Below, piece by piece: positions 63,047 through 64,000 of a stretch of 64,000 nt of DNA (within the stretch, counting starts at the first letter, position 1; every line of letters begins with the position of its first letter). Under the pieces are notes generated by a model. It saw nothing but the letters and a program-made list of their open reading frames with translations, did not search any database and had not been told where the DNA came from. The translations under genes and the position numbers were made by a program. The DNA lies in NCBI GenBank assembly GCA_010093635.1, contig MU006783.1, positions 1,112,310 to 1,176,309 of the forward strand. Reading direction: 5' to 3'. The DNA is from Massarina eburnea CBS 473.64. Its lineage: Eukaryota > Ascomycota > Dothideomycetes > Pleosporales > Massarinaceae.

Positions 63047-64000
63047 ATGTCGGTCTACGCAAACACAAGTCTCACTGGCCGTGAGCGGTCAAGATGGCCG
63101 CCGCTCACGCGGATGCTCATGTCGGGAGAGATGTCGGATGAGAAGCCGAGGGAACTCTACCTGAAGGAGAAGATTGACAGGTGGATGGTCAACGAGGGTT
63201 ACCGACGAGTGTATGTGTATCCATGGGCATGTGCATGGTTGTGGCGATGCTAACTTCTTCAAGCTTTGTCGGCGCCTTCTTGGTGTTACATCTCATGGTC
63301 TTCGGCTTTGGTATGGCGCATTACGGCTTCAAGGACACCTCCATCGGCACGCGTGCACAATTCGGCTGGACTTTCGTTCTCGCCCGTTCAGCAGCTTTGG
63401 TTCTACATGTCGATGTAGCCTTCATTCTATTCCCCGTATGCAGGAATCTAATCTCCATGGCCCGTCGGACTCCTCTGAACGGCATCATCCCCTTCGACAA
63501 GAACATCACCTTCCACAAGCTTGTTGGATGGGCCCTCTTCTGGTTCTCTTGGATTCACACCCTGTCGCATTGGAGGAACCTGTGGCTCTTCTCTTACCAG
63601 CGCAACCTTGGTTTCGTCGGCTTCCTTCTTGCCAATCTTGCGACCGGCCCCGGATGGTCTGGCTACGTTATGTTGATCGCGTTGACTGCCATGGTTTACA
63701 CAGCAGCTGAGAAGCCTCGACGAGCCCAGTTCGAGCGATTCTGGTACACCCACCACCTCTTCATCGTTTTCTTCATCTTCTGGTCCGTCCACGGAGCCTT
63801 CTGCATGATCAAGCCCGATTTTGCGCCTTTCTGCGACGGTATCGGTGTCTTTTGGGAGTACTGGATGTATGGTGGATTTGCGTACCTCGCCGAGCGCACT
63901 TCGCGTGAGATCCGTGGCCGACACAAGACCTACGTTTCCAAGGTCATTCAGCATCCTAGCAACGTTGTGGAAATCCAGGTTAAGAAAGAACACACAACAA
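63047..64000 (+). CDS. noxB: NADPH oxidase catalytic subunit, NoxB-like (3' part outside window)
   Basis: Exon 1 is 63047-63210. A 53-bp intron (GTATGT, CTAAC, TCAAG) leads to exon 2 (63264 onward), open to the window end; 299 codons are visible. The N-terminal extension (SLTGRERSRWPPLTRMLMSG, EKIDRWMVNEGYRR) is the feature that separates fungal NoxB from NoxA. The ferric-reductase-like membrane domain follows with heme histidines in TFHKLVGWALFWFSWIHTLS and FWYTHHLFIVFFIFWSVHGA. CDGIGVFWEYWMYGGFAYLA and ERTSREIRGRHKTYVSKVIQ start the FAD-domain approach. The FAD and NADPH domains lie beyond 64000. NoxB makes superoxide in fungal differentiation and, in pathogens, appressorium function, with the p67-like NoxR and Rac. 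Confidence 0.88.

Noticed and set aside
1..64000. A biosynthetic gene cluster built around the FAD oxidase, SDR and VOC genes
   Set aside because: The three redox genes are 50-60 kb apart, separated by housekeeping genes, with no core synthase, transporter or regulator nearby.

Overview
The window reads as a gene-dense stretch of a filamentous ascomycete nuclear genome, most likely a Dothideomycete. The class-level call is an inference from overall protein character, not from a marker gene. The support is short spliceosomal introns (about 45-130 bp, GTRNGT donors, CTAAC/CTGAC branch points), compact intergenic gaps, and fungal-only families: a Chs4/Skt5 chitin-synthase regulator, a NoxB-type NADPH oxidase, Atg22, Sfc4 and DUF7730-like and F-box proteins. 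I saw no rRNA, tRNA, CRISPR array, prophage or bacterial-style operon.

Layout. 1-5.8 kb looks accessory: a truncated rhodopsin/SAT4-type membrane-protein relic beside repeat-like DNA, a secreted FAD-linked oxidase and a fungal orphan-like protein. 5.8-20.1 kb is housekeeping: MIC26/27 and the mitochondrial peptidase OCT1 (divergent), the TFIIIC subunit SFC4/TFC4, SYS1 and COA6 (divergent), a PARG-like macrodomain protein and mitochondrial AsnRS. 20.9-32.3 kb holds an eight-exon mitoferrin, the AAA ATPase SAP1, MED14 and ATG22. 32.5-49.5 kb holds HOP2, CHS4/SKT5, ASF1, NUP159, proteasome beta-2 (PUP1), ARP4 and GUP1. 50.4-64 kb holds a CaM kinase, a broken F-box gene, a VOC-domain protein with a long repetitive tail, EMG1/NEP1, a short-chain dehydrogenase and the 5' part of a NoxB-like NADPH oxidase that runs off the window end.

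How the genes relate. There is no single pathway cluster. Nuclear-encoded mitochondrial functions recur (MIC26, OCT1, COA6, mitochondrial AsnRS, mitoferrin). So do transcription and chromatin functions (TFIIIC, MED14, ASF1, ARP4). Many pairs are divergent across short shared promoters: MIC26/OCT1, SYS1/COA6, NUP159/PUP1, ARP4/GUP1 and MED14/ATG22.

Most exon models below were reconstructed by hand from splice sites, reading phase and conserved protein features. Several differ from what simple open reading frames suggest. HOP2 has 10-nt and 13-nt microexons. CHS4 gains its CaaX prenylation motif from a 12-nt last exon. ATG22 has a GC-AG intron. The NUP159 and PARG-like genes each carry an intron that is a multiple of three without stops. 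I found no complete, clearly undescribed multi-gene system. The most novel-looking single gene is the VOC / membrane-segment / SEY-repeat fusion at 55.3-57.9 kb.
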